From assembly GCA_023622945.1 (NCBI GenBank), contig JAMNYG010000067.1, forward strand, positions 1 through 43,143: a DNA stretch of 43,143 nucleotides, given 5' to 3'. The translations under genes were made by a program, and so were the position numbers. This stretch comes from Bacillota bacterium. Lineage in GTDB: Bacteria > Bacillota > Clostridia > Acetivibrionales > JAMNYG01. Positions 20,777 to 28,839 of this stretch are shown in pieces (position 1 is the first letter of the stretch; every line of letters starts with the position of its first letter). Below the pieces are notes generated by a model that worked only from the letters and a program-made list of their open reading frames with translations, searched no databases and was not told the DNA's origin.

Positions 20777-21364
20777 ATGGATGTAAAGGATGCAAGATAT
20801 GAATTAACGGCAGTCAGACCTGAACAGTATCCTAAAACAGGCCTGCCTGAAATCGCCTTTGCCGGAAGGTCCAACGTAGGAAAATCATCTGCCATAAACT
20901 GCCTCGTATCAAAGAAGAACCTGGCCAGGGTGGGGTCTACTCCCGGCAAGACAAGGGAAATCAACTTTTATAACGTAAACGGAAAACTGTATTTTGTTGA
21001 TCTTCCCGGATACGGATATGCAAAGGTTTCAAAAAAGGAAAAGCTTTCATGGGGCCAGATGGCCGAAACGTATTTTAATTCCCGGAAGGAACTGGTGCTG
21101 GTTTTATTGTTGGTAGATATACGGCATGAACCTACCGAAGACGACAAGGTTATGTATAATTGGCTGCTTCAGACCCAAACACCCCATATTGTATTGGCAT
21201 GCAAGTCCGACAAGATATCAAGATCCCGGATAGCGACGAGAATTGAAGAGATATCAAAAGCACTTATGACCCCTGAGAATGTTCCTGTCATCCCTTTTTC
21301 TTCACAAAGCGGCCAGGGACGAAATGAAACCTGGAAGGAAATACAAAGGATCACAGGGTTATGA
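20777..21364 (+). CDS. engB: ribosome biogenesis GTP-binding protein YsxC/YihA
   Basis: IAFAGRSNVGKSSAINCL, TPGKTREINFYNVN, FVDLPGYGYAKVSK, ACKSDK. Confidence 0.95.
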   Translation: MDVKDARYELTAVRPEQYPKTGLPEIAFAGRSNVGKSSAINCLVSKKNLARVGSTPGKTREINFYNVNGKLYFVDLPGYGYAKVSKKEKLSWGQMAETYFNSRKELVLVLLLVDIRHEPTEDDKVMYNWLLQTQTPHIVLACKSDKISRSRIATRIEEISKALMTPENVPVIPFSSQSGQGRNETWKEIQRITGL

Positions 21365-21395
21365 TGAGGCTAAAATAAAATCACCGGGTTTGCGG

Positions 21396-21422
21396 CAGGG
21401 GACGGTCAAGGACCGTCCCCTG
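21396..21422. repeat. perfect 12-bp inverted repeat with 3-nt loop
   Basis: CAGGGGACGGTC-AAG-GACCGTCCCCTG, no U-tract. Confidence 0.8.
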
Positions 21423-21563
21423 TTATCGCATCCCCGGTTTAAGCTCCTGCATGTTTCCTGCTGCATCGCTTTTATGACATTTGCACGTTGTGTAGATCAT
21501 TGGCTGGACAATATACTGCTTTGACAGTTACAGCCTCTTATGCTTTACATACGTCTGCCTACA

Positions 21564-21854
21564 TTGAATAATCTGTTGGTGTTTATCATGCTTTAAGTCT
21601 GCCTGCCTGTGTTGAATAATCCATTGGTGCATATTGTGCTTCAAGTCCTGCTGCTCATGCTGAACGATCATCTATTGCTGCTTATTGTGCTTTAAATCCT
21701 GCTGCTGATGCTGAATTATCCGTTGCCGCCTGTAATGCTTCAAATCCGCCTGCTTGTGCTGAATGATCCATTGCTGCTTACGGTGCTTCAAGCCTGGCTG
21801 CTTATGCTGAATAATCCATTGCAAATTGTATTGATTCAAGCCAATTCTGCCATG
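21564..21854. repeat. six degenerate tandem repeats, 48-bp unit (one of 51 bp)
   Basis: Units start at 21564, 21612, 21660, 21711, 21759 and 21807 (e.g. CTGAATGATCCATTGCTGCTTACGGTGCTTCAAGCCTGGCTGCTTATG). Minus-strand reading gives repeated WIIQHKQxxLKHxxxQ. Confidence 0.85.
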
Positions 21855-22035
21855 TTGCATTAAGTCTGTTACCCATCATGCTGTCAAAACTTTTCTGTGT
21901 GAGGAGCCGATATATATCTACCCGCAAAAACAAAATAGTAACAGAAATTTTAAAGAATTTTTTCAAAGGATTTTTCTAAAAAGAATTTTCCGGGACAAAT
22001 TTTCCTGAAAAGAAGTTTTACTGTTATAATTTGCC

Positions 22036-22085
22036 TTTACAACGGATATTTTCTAATATATAATATGAATACGAACGTATGTTCG
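22036..22085 (+). promoter_or_regulatory. dinB promoter with LexA/SOS box
   Basis: TTTACA (22036-22041), 17 nt, TATAAT (22059-22064), then CGAACGTATGTTCG (22072-22085), matching the Firmicutes LexA (DinR) box CGAACNNNNGTTCG. Confidence 0.88.
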
Positions 22086-22135
22086 GGAATATAAATATAA
22101 TATATCAAATACTTTTCCAAAAAGAAGGCATCGAC

Positions 22136-23374
22136 ATGGACAGGGTTATTCTTCACAGCGACTTAAACAGCTTTTATGCCAGCGTAGAGTGCCTTTACAA
22201 CCCTGACATAAGAGATAAGCCCGTGGCTGTGTGTGGTTCTCAGTCCACCAGGCACGGAATAGTGCTGGCCAGGAATCTTATAGCAAAAAAATTCGGAGTG
22301 AAGACGGGGGATACTGTTCGGGAAGCCATTGACAAGTGTCCCTGCCTTGTGGTGGTTCCGCCTGACTATGAGCGGTATCTGAGGTTTTCGGTTCTTGCCA
22401 GGGATGTATATAAAAGATACACGGATCTGGTGGAGATGTTCGGCATAGACGAATGTTGGCTTGATGTAACCGAAAGCACCAGGCTCTTCGGATCGGGAGA
22501 AAAGATAGCCCATGAAATACGGAATACCATAAAGGAGGAGCTTGGGATCACCGTATCCGTGGGGGTAAGCTTTAATAAAATATTCGCAAAGCTCGGCTCG
22601 GACATAAAAAAGCCGGATGCGGTCACGGTTATAGACAGGGAAAACTATAAAAACAAGGTTTGGAAGCTGCCGGTGCAGGATTTGCTGTATGTGGGCAAAT
22701 CCACCTGCAGGAAGCTGTACAATATAGGCATCTATACCATAGGAGACCTGGCATGTGCACCGGTAAAGCTTTTGTCAAGGCATCTGGGTAAATGGGGGGA
22801 GACTTTGTGGCTGTTTGCCAACGGATATGATGAGACTCCCGTGCAGAAAACCGATAACCAGCCGATAATAAAGAGCATAGGGAATTCTTTCACCACACCC
22901 CGGGACCTTCAGAACAATGAGGATGTGAAGATACTCCTTTTTGTTCTGTCCGACAGCGTGGCAGAAAGGCTGAGGCGTCATAATCTGAGAGGCAGAACCG
23001 TGCAGATATCCATCAGGGATTCGGAACTTATGACCATAGAAAGGCAGGCACCCATGGAGAATTATACCTATACATCCTTAGAGATAGCCCGGAAGGCATA
23101 TGAGATATTCCTGAAGTCATGGGATTGGCACAAAAACATAAGACTGCTGGGAGTAAGGGTTACCGATCTGATAACTGCCGACACCGGAATACAGCTTTCC
23201 CTGATTGATGAAAACCGCAGGGTGAAAAGAGAACTGCTTGAAAAAAGCATTGACAGCATAAGGGCGCGCTTTGGCCACTATTCGGTGCAAAGGGCGCTGC
23301 TCCTGTTGGATAACCGCCTCAATGCCAACCCGGCAGAGGACCATGTAATACATCCTGTGTGTTATTTCAGGTAA
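22136..23374 (+). CDS. dinB: DNA polymerase IV (Y-family)
   Basis: ILHSDLNSFYASVECLYNPDIRDKPVAVCGS, MFGIDECWLDVTES, TVSVGVSFNKIFAKLGSDIKKPDAVT. Confidence 0.94.
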   Translation: MDRVILHSDLNSFYASVECLYNPDIRDKPVAVCGSQSTRHGIVLARNLIAKKFGVKTGDTVREAIDKCPCLVVVPPDYERYLRFSVLARDVYKRYTDLVEMFGIDECWLDVTESTRLFGSGEKIAHEIRNTIKEELGITVSVGVSFNKIFAKLGSDIKKPDAVTVIDRENYKNKVWKLPVQDLLYVGKSTCRKLYNIGIYTIGDLACAPVKLLSRHLGKWGETLWLFANGYDETPVQKTDNQPIIKSIGNSFTTPRDLQNNEDVKILLFVLSDSVAERLRRHNLRGRTVQISIRDSELMTIERQAPMENYTYTSLEIARKAYEIFLKSWDWHKNIRLLGVRVTDLITADTGIQLSLIDENRRVKRELLEKSIDSIRARFGHYSVQRALLLLDNRLNANPAEDHVIHPVCYFR

Positions 23375-23387
23375 GGTGGTGCTTAGT

Positions 23388-23621
23388 ATGAGGAAGGTTT
23401 TTGTGGATGTTGTGGTAAAGTTCACAAAGGACGGACAGAAGATACCCTTGACGGTGATATGGGAAGACGGAAAAAGGTTTCAAATAGACAAGGTAACCGA
23501 CGTAAGAAGGGCGGCATCCCTCAAGGTGGGAGGCCAGGGCATGAGATACAGGTGCAGGATAAACGGAAAGGAAACTTTTTTGTGGCTGGAAGATGACAGA
23601 TGGTTTGTAGAGGCGAAATAG
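23388..23621 (+). CDS. small conserved-looking protein downstream of dinB (77 aa)
   Basis: MRKVFVDVVVKFTKDGQKIPLTVIWEDGKRFQIDKVTDVRRAASLKVGGQGMRYRCRINGKETFLWLEDDRWFVEAK; begins 13 nt after the dinB stop. Confidence 0.7.
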   Translation: MRKVFVDVVVKFTKDGQKIPLTVIWEDGKRFQIDKVTDVRRAASLKVGGQGMRYRCRINGKETFLWLEDDRWFVEAK

Positions 23622-23910
23622 CTTCTTATTGCATTGTACACAAGGTAACCTCAAAATAGCTTCTTTTACGACAAAAAAGCACAGTATTTATTATTTTTCC
23701 ATTAAAAGTACATCATATTCATTGAACGTGGCTTGCTATTGCTGATATCATTGTATTGTATACAATGTGACCTGCTGCGCAAAACCAGAAAATGATATGA
23801 TACGGGATAACATTGGAGCAAGTCTCAGAGACTGTTATTCCTGCATATCATTTTCGTTCATCCTGTGCTTTCACAACAGGTAACGTATTTTGTAAATTAG
23901 GAGGGATACC

Positions 23911-25002
23911 ATGTCAACAGGGAGTAATCCTTGCAAACAGGAACTTTTGAAAAGCGAAGTTCCCGTACCCCGGTGGTGGAAATCAAAGGTGGAAGAAATA
24001 CAGGAAGTGGTCTATAATCAGGTAAAAAGGGGAGAAGTGCAGACCCTGTCCGTATCGCCGGGTGAAAGAAAGGTGGGAATGGTCATATATGGGGATCCGG
24101 AACCTGAACTTAAGGGAACTGCAAATTTCAACTCGGCTTTAGGAAGCGGGAATCCGGATGCATACTACCGCCGCGGCCCTGGCGTCAGAAAAAGGCCCGT
24201 ATTCATGATACTTGCAGGAGTGCACGGCCAGGAAGTTGAAGGCATGGTTGGAGCCGTATCCGTTATAAAGATAATGGAAACCGGAAAGGATATTATGGGA
24301 AGGGAACAGCCTGTGCTGAAAGAGAAGCTGGAAAAACTCAGGCTTATAGTCATTCCCCTTGCCAACCCGGACGGAAGGGCCAGGGTACCTTATGACGGAT
24401 GGGTAGGGCTTCCCGAGGACGAGATGACCAGGTATGGACAGGGTACGAAAAAGAATGGCGAAATGTACAGGTGGCTTCCCAGCAAGGCTGTTCATCCTAT
24501 GAGGGGAGACGTAGGGATGCTGGGAGCATACTTTGACGATAATGGTGTAAACATGATGCATGACGAATGGTTCGCTCCCATGAGCAATACCACAAAGGCC
24601 TTGTTGGAGCTTGTGGGCAGGGAAGGCCCGGATTTGGTTTACAATTTGCACGGTGCCAACATCAAGCCCAAGATCCTGCCGGTCAATTATGTGCCTGTTT
24701 CCTTCAAACAGAAGCTTGCAGATTTTGCAACCGAGGCATACAGGCGCCTTGACGAGAAGGGATTGCCCCACCTGGAGGTTCCGGAAGTAACGGAAGACGG
24801 GCCCGTAGGTACTGTACCTCCGGCATTTAACATGTCTCCTGCCTTTTATCACGCAGGTGCGGATCTGACCATGGTTATTGAAATTCCTCACGGTTGCACT
24901 GCCAGGAGCGGTGTTTCCAGTTATGAAGCAATACTGGACATCCAGCATGTATTGTTTGAAGCGGCTGCAGATTATCTTCTTGGACTGCGCAGGAACGAAT
25001 AA
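23911..25002 (+). CDS. M14 family zinc carboxypeptidase-like protein
   Basis: LAGVHGQEVEGM (HxxE), PLANPDGRARVP, DNGVNMMHDEW, VYNLHGANIKP, MVIEIPHGC. Confidence 0.8.
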   Translation: MSTGSNPCKQELLKSEVPVPRWWKSKVEEIQEVVYNQVKRGEVQTLSVSPGERKVGMVIYGDPEPELKGTANFNSALGSGNPDAYYRRGPGVRKRPVFMILAGVHGQEVEGMVGAVSVIKIMETGKDIMGREQPVLKEKLEKLRLIVIPLANPDGRARVPYDGWVGLPEDEMTRYGQGTKKNGEMYRWLPSKAVHPMRGDVGMLGAYFDDNGVNMMHDEWFAPMSNTTKALLELVGREGPDLVYNLHGANIKPKILPVNYVPVSFKQKLADFATEAYRRLDEKGLPHLEVPEVTEDGPVGTVPPAFNMSPAFYHAGADLTMVIEIPHGCTARSGVSSYEAILDIQHVLFEAAADYLLGLRRNE

Positions 25003-25022
25003 AAATAAGTATAGACGGAATA

Positions 25023-25136
25023 CAATGCCCACAGGGATGAATTGATGAGATCCAATGTCCGCAGGGATAAATTAATGATATCCAATGTCCTCAGCGGTAA
25101 GTTGATGATATCAAACGCCCGCAGGGATGAAAATGA
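25023..25136. repeat. 30-bp degenerate tandem repeat, about 3.8 copies
   Basis: CAATGYCCNCAGGGATRAATTRATGAKATC-type units at 25023, 25053, 25083 and 25113. Confidence 0.85.
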
Positions 25137-25149
25137 AAGGGGAATATAA

Positions 25150-26013
25150 TTGAAAGCCATCAGGTTTATCAAAGGCGTTATAATAGCCCTGCTTCTTGTT
25201 TTTTCAGTGCTGTGCATTGATATTTATGTGGAAACGTACATACCAAAAGTCAATAAAGTTCATTTTGAGACCCCTAAACTTCCTGCGGGCAGTTCTCTGA
25301 AAATAGTCCAGATAACCGATCTTCACAACATGGAGTTTGGAGAGGGGAACCAAAGGCTGATCAAAGAAGTGGAGGATCTGGATCCCGATATCATAGTCCT
25401 TACGGGGGATCTGATTGACGTAAGAAGCACAAACTATGAAAATGCATATTCACTTGTGGAAGGCCTTGTGAGGATAAATCCCGAAGTTTATTTCGTTTCC
25501 GGAAACCACGAGCGCTGGAATCCTGATTCCCAGAATATATTGAACGGGTTTGAGGACAGGAAGGTAAAGATACTCAACTATAATTCAACGGTTTTCAACA
25601 AGGGAGATATATCCGTTAACCTTTGCGGAGTGGAGTATGCATATGTGACGTACAGGGACTCATATCGGTTCTACGTGGACGAGGATAAGTTCAACAGGAT
25701 GTTTGATGAGCTGGATAAAAGCAAATACACCATATTGCTGTCCCATACTCCGAAAATACTTGAGGTCCTGGACGGAAAGACATATGACCTGATTTTGAGC
25801 GGCCATACTCACGGAGGCCAGGTGAGGCTTCCTTTTATTAAGGGCATAACATACCTTGGAGATCCCTTTTACGAGAAATATGACAAAGGGGTTTTCCGTC
25901 TTGATGATGGAAGGATGCTGTATGTAGACAGCGGGGTAGGCACCAGCATACTGCCCGTAAGGTTTTTAAACAGGAGCCAGATCAGCTACATAACCATAAA
26001 CGGTATAAAGTGA
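25150..26013 (+). CDS. metallophosphoesterase, membrane-anchored
   Basis: KIVQITDLHNMEFGEGN, VLTGDLIDV, VSGNHERW, LLSHTPKI, LSGHTHGGQVRLP. Confidence 0.92.
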   Translation: MKAIRFIKGVIIALLLVFSVLCIDIYVETYIPKVNKVHFETPKLPAGSSLKIVQITDLHNMEFGEGNQRLIKEVEDLDPDIIVLTGDLIDVRSTNYENAYSLVEGLVRINPEVYFVSGNHERWNPDSQNILNGFEDRKVKILNYNSTVFNKGDISVNLCGVEYAYVTYRDSYRFYVDEDKFNRMFDELDKSKYTILLSHTPKILEVLDGKTYDLILSGHTHGGQVRLPFIKGITYLGDPFYEKYDKGVFRLDDGRMLYVDSGVGTSILPVRFLNRSQISYITINGIK

Positions 26014-26031
26014 AAGCAGGTTGAAGTTGCC

Positions 26032-26805
26032 ATGATATATATTGGAACCGCAGGCTATTCCTATAAGGACTGGATTGGGCCCTTTTACCCCCAGGGCATA
26101 AAGAGCAGCCAGATGCTGGAGTTCTATGCAAAACATTTCAGCTTTGTGGAGATAAACTCTTCCTATTATCACATGCCCGGAAAACAGCTGTTTGAGAGCA
26201 TAAACAGAAAGACCGGTGATGATTTCAAGGTTGCGGTCAAGCTTTTCTCAGGTTTTACCCACGAGAGGAATACAGGCAGGATTGAGGCTGAAAAGTTCAT
26301 ATATGCCGTCAGCCCTGTGCTGGAAAGCGGCAAGCTTGCCTGCCTGCTGGCACAGTTCCCGTATTCTTTTCATTATAACGATGAAAACCGTGATTACCTG
26401 AAATACTTAAGAGAATGGTTTGAAGGGCTTGAGATCAGTGTTGAGTTCAGAAATCACGGCTGGATAAGAAAGGAAGTCATAGAACTTCTGAGAGATTATA
26501 ACCTGGGCTTTGTATGCGTGGATGAGCCGGCGGTAAGAGGCCTCATCGGAAAGGTGACGGTTTCCACCTCCCGGATTTCCTATGTCCGCATGCACGGCAG
26601 GAATACAGCCAAATGGTATGGAGGAGAAGGCTCTGACAGGTACAACTACCTGTACAGCATGGATGAGCTCCTGGAGTGGGTTCCCAGGATAAAGGAACTT
26701 GAAGGGGAAACGGGATTTACAATAATATCCTTCAATAATCACCCTCTTGGCAAAGCGGTGGAAAATGCGAGGGCCATGGCAAGCCTTCTGGCTGAAATGA
26801 TGTGA
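26032..26805 (+). CDS. DUF72 domain-containing protein (YecE-like)
   Basis: YIGTAGYSYKDWIGPFYP, FVEINSSYYHMP, FKVAVKLFSGFTHER, ISVEFRNHGW, RMHGRN, FNNH. Confidence 0.92.
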   Translation: MIYIGTAGYSYKDWIGPFYPQGIKSSQMLEFYAKHFSFVEINSSYYHMPGKQLFESINRKTGDDFKVAVKLFSGFTHERNTGRIEAEKFIYAVSPVLESGKLACLLAQFPYSFHYNDENRDYLKYLREWFEGLEISVEFRNHGWIRKEVIELLRDYNLGFVCVDEPAVRGLIGKVTVSTSRISYVRMHGRNTAKWYGGEGSDRYNYLYSMDELLEWVPRIKELEGETGFTIISFNNHPLGKAVENARAMASLLAEMM

Positions 26806-26890
26806 AGGTATGAAAAAGCCTGGCAGTCCGAAAAAGTTCTGACAGTTCATAGAATTTTCTGACACTCCGTAAAAGTTCATGGATCATCAA

Positions 26891-26925
26891 AAAAGAATCC
26901 CCGCAAGGGCGGAGGATTCTTTTTT
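26891..26925. terminator. bidirectional terminator between DUF72 gene and SASP gene
   Basis: AAAAGAATCCCCGC-AAGG-GCGGAGGATTCTTTTTT. Confidence 0.85.
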
Positions 26926-27021
26926 GCGTCAGCTTTTTTTATTTTTCTGCCTGTACGGTTATAACGGTGCAAACTTCTGAACAGCAGAGCAATTTTCAGA
27001 TCTGATAAAAAAGCTGCCCGG

Positions 27022-27231
27022 TTATTTACCGCTAAGCCGTGATTCTGCAATCTGGATAAGCTTTTTGGTCATGTTGCCGCCGATTTTTCCTGCCTGGGCG
27101 GCTGTCAGATCCCCATTATATCCCTGTTTCAGATTTACTCCCACCTCTGAAGCTATTTCATATTTCATTTTTTCAAGAGCTGACTTGGCTTCAGGAACTA
27201 ATTTTTCGTTTGTATCAGGCATTATTTTCAC
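27022..27231 (-). CDS. small acid-soluble spore protein, alpha/beta type
   Basis: EAKSALEKMKYEIASEVGVNL...GYNGDLTAAQAGKIGGNMTKKLIQIAE; SD AGGAGGTG. Confidence 0.93.
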   Translation of the reverse strand: MKIMPDTNEKLVPEAKSALEKMKYEIASEVGVNLKQGYNGDLTAAQAGKIGGNMTKKLIQIAESRLSGK

Positions 27232-27382
27232 CTCCTGGTATCAGTAGTTTACGAAAAAAAGGTGTAATTTATAGCAGGGGAAATATTCTGGTTAAGACAA
27301 AAAACAGCAATATGTGAAAAAAGCTTTTCTATTGTTTGACAAACCATTTTTTGACGGTTATAATTATTCTAGGCTTGTACAA

Positions 27383-27500
27383 AAAGCTGAATCCTCTCAG
27401 CTTGAGAGGTACGGAGGACCCAGAACATCAGGGGTTAATCCATCCTCAGGATGGTAGGGTATCCTATTTACCCGCACCCGTCAGCTAACTCCGGAAGCTG
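27383..27500 (+). ncRNA. cyclic di-AMP riboswitch (ydaO/yuaA family)
   Basis: GCTGAATCCTCTCAGCTTGAGAGGTACGGAGGACCCA...GGGGTTAATCC...GGTAGGGTATCCTATTTACCCGCACCCGTCAGCTAACTCCGGAAGC matches the ydaO core. Confidence 0.92.
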
Positions 27501-27516
27501 AAAATAGGAGGACGCT

Positions 27517-28662
27517 ATGCCTTCATTAAAAAAACTTGTAGTAAGCTGTGCTGTGCTTATCTTGCTTTTTGGGTTATTATGCAGCTTTGTGTATGCTGAT
27601 GAAAGCAAGGTAGGGACGGTCAACGTGAGCGCCCTGAATATCAGGGAAAAGCCCAGTACCGAAGCCAAAGTACTGGACACCATTCCCAAAGGCACAAAGG
27701 TTACCGTCACGGGTGTTTCGGGCGACTGGTGCAAGATTACATACAACGGCATTAACGGATGGGTCTTTGCACAATATGTGGATGTAGATAATACATCAGT
27801 TTCCCGTTCGGACACCCAGGGCAAGAAGACAGGTGTTGTAACCGCCAGTGTACTGAATGTGCGCAAAGGAGCCGGAACCGATTTTGAAGTTGTGGCGCAG
27901 CTTGAAAAATGGACTGAAGTGGTTGTGCTAAGTACGGTTAACGGCTGGTATAACATCAGTTTCCATGGCGGTAGCGGATGGGTAAGCAGCGAGTATATCA
28001 CCTTTGAGGAAACCAACATAGGAACCGGAGTCATAACAGGAAGCGTGGTAAATGTCAGAAGCGGTCCCGGTACTGAATACGAAGTACTCACGACCGTAAA
28101 GAAATCTGAAAGAGTTAAGGCTATTTCCCGCTCCGGAGAATGGTTTAAGATTTCCACTTCGGGGGGGACTGTAGGTTGGGTGCTGGGTGAGTACATCGAT
28201 CTCAGCGGATCGACCGTATCAAGAAGCGCATCAACTGCCACCAGGAATTCAGGTACCGTAGTTGAAAGTGCAGAAACTTCAGATTTGCGAACCAACATTG
28301 TAAATTACGCCAAAAAGTTCCTCGGCACAAAGTATGTTTACGGAGGATCATCACCCAGCAAAGGGTTTGATTGCTCAGGATTGGTCCAATACGTATTCAA
28401 GCAGTATGGAATAACCCTAAAGAGGGTGGCAGCCGATCAGGCAAAGCAGGGAACAAAGATCAGCAAGTCCGAGCTTAAGCCGGGGGATCTGGTGTTCTTT
28501 GACACCGACGGCGGAAAGAACTACATAAACCACGTAGGAATATACATAGGTGATAACAAATTCATACATGCTGCAAATCCCAAATCAGGGGTTGTTATAA
28601 CCAGCCTCAGCGATGATTTTTACGCAAAGACCTACATGACAGCAAGAAGGATACTGAATTAA
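27517..28662 (+). CDS. SH3-domain-containing NlpC/P60 cell-wall hydrolase
   Basis: Signal peptide; three bacterial SH3 repeats (LNIREKPSTEAKVL, LNVRKGAGTDFEVV, VNVRSGPGTEYEVL); NlpC/P60 domain GSSPSKGFDCSGLVQYVF...HVGIYIGDNKFIHA. Confidence 0.95.
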   Translation: MPSLKKLVVSCAVLILLFGLLCSFVYADESKVGTVNVSALNIREKPSTEAKVLDTIPKGTKVTVTGVSGDWCKITYNGINGWVFAQYVDVDNTSVSRSDTQGKKTGVVTASVLNVRKGAGTDFEVVAQLEKWTEVVVLSTVNGWYNISFHGGSGWVSSEYITFEETNIGTGVITGSVVNVRSGPGTEYEVLTTVKKSERVKAISRSGEWFKISTSGGTVGWVLGEYIDLSGSTVSRSASTATRNSGTVVESAETSDLRTNIVNYAKKFLGTKYVYGGSSPSKGFDCSGLVQYVFKQYGITLKRVAADQAKQGTKISKSELKPGDLVFFDTDGGKNYINHVGIYIGDNKFIHAANPKSGVVITSLSDDFYAKTYMTARRILN

Positions 28663-28695
28663 TTTCTCTCATAACTTTCGAAAATCAGACCATGA

Positions 28696-28723
28696 AGCTC
28701 CTTATAAAAGGAGCTCTTTTTTT
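28696..28723 (+). terminator. rho-independent terminator
   Basis: AGCTCCTT-ATAA-AAGGAGCT followed by a T-rich run. Confidence 0.85.
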
Positions 28724-28839
28724 GCATAATGCATGGAAAATTTTGAAAAATATATGGCAAATTTTGTTAATTTATAATAAAATAAAGATAAAATCAGCCT
28801 GAACAGAAAGAAAACTACCTGCTGATGCAGAGGAGTAAA

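Noticed and set aside
21564-21854. Possible CRISPR array
   Set aside because: Units abut directly with no unique spacers, and divergence is spread along the unit.
21672-21860. 62-aa minus-strand ORF as a real gene
   Set aside because: It is the repeat array read in one frame; the frame is interrupted by TAG and no SD site was seen. Kept only as a finding.
24139-25032. 297-aa minus-strand ORF opposite the M14 gene
   Set aside because: Shadow ORF antisense to a protein with recognisable catalytic motifs.
24972-25217. 81-aa minus ORF with LRTLDIINLS repeats
   Set aside because: Antisense reading of a 30-bp intergenic repeat.
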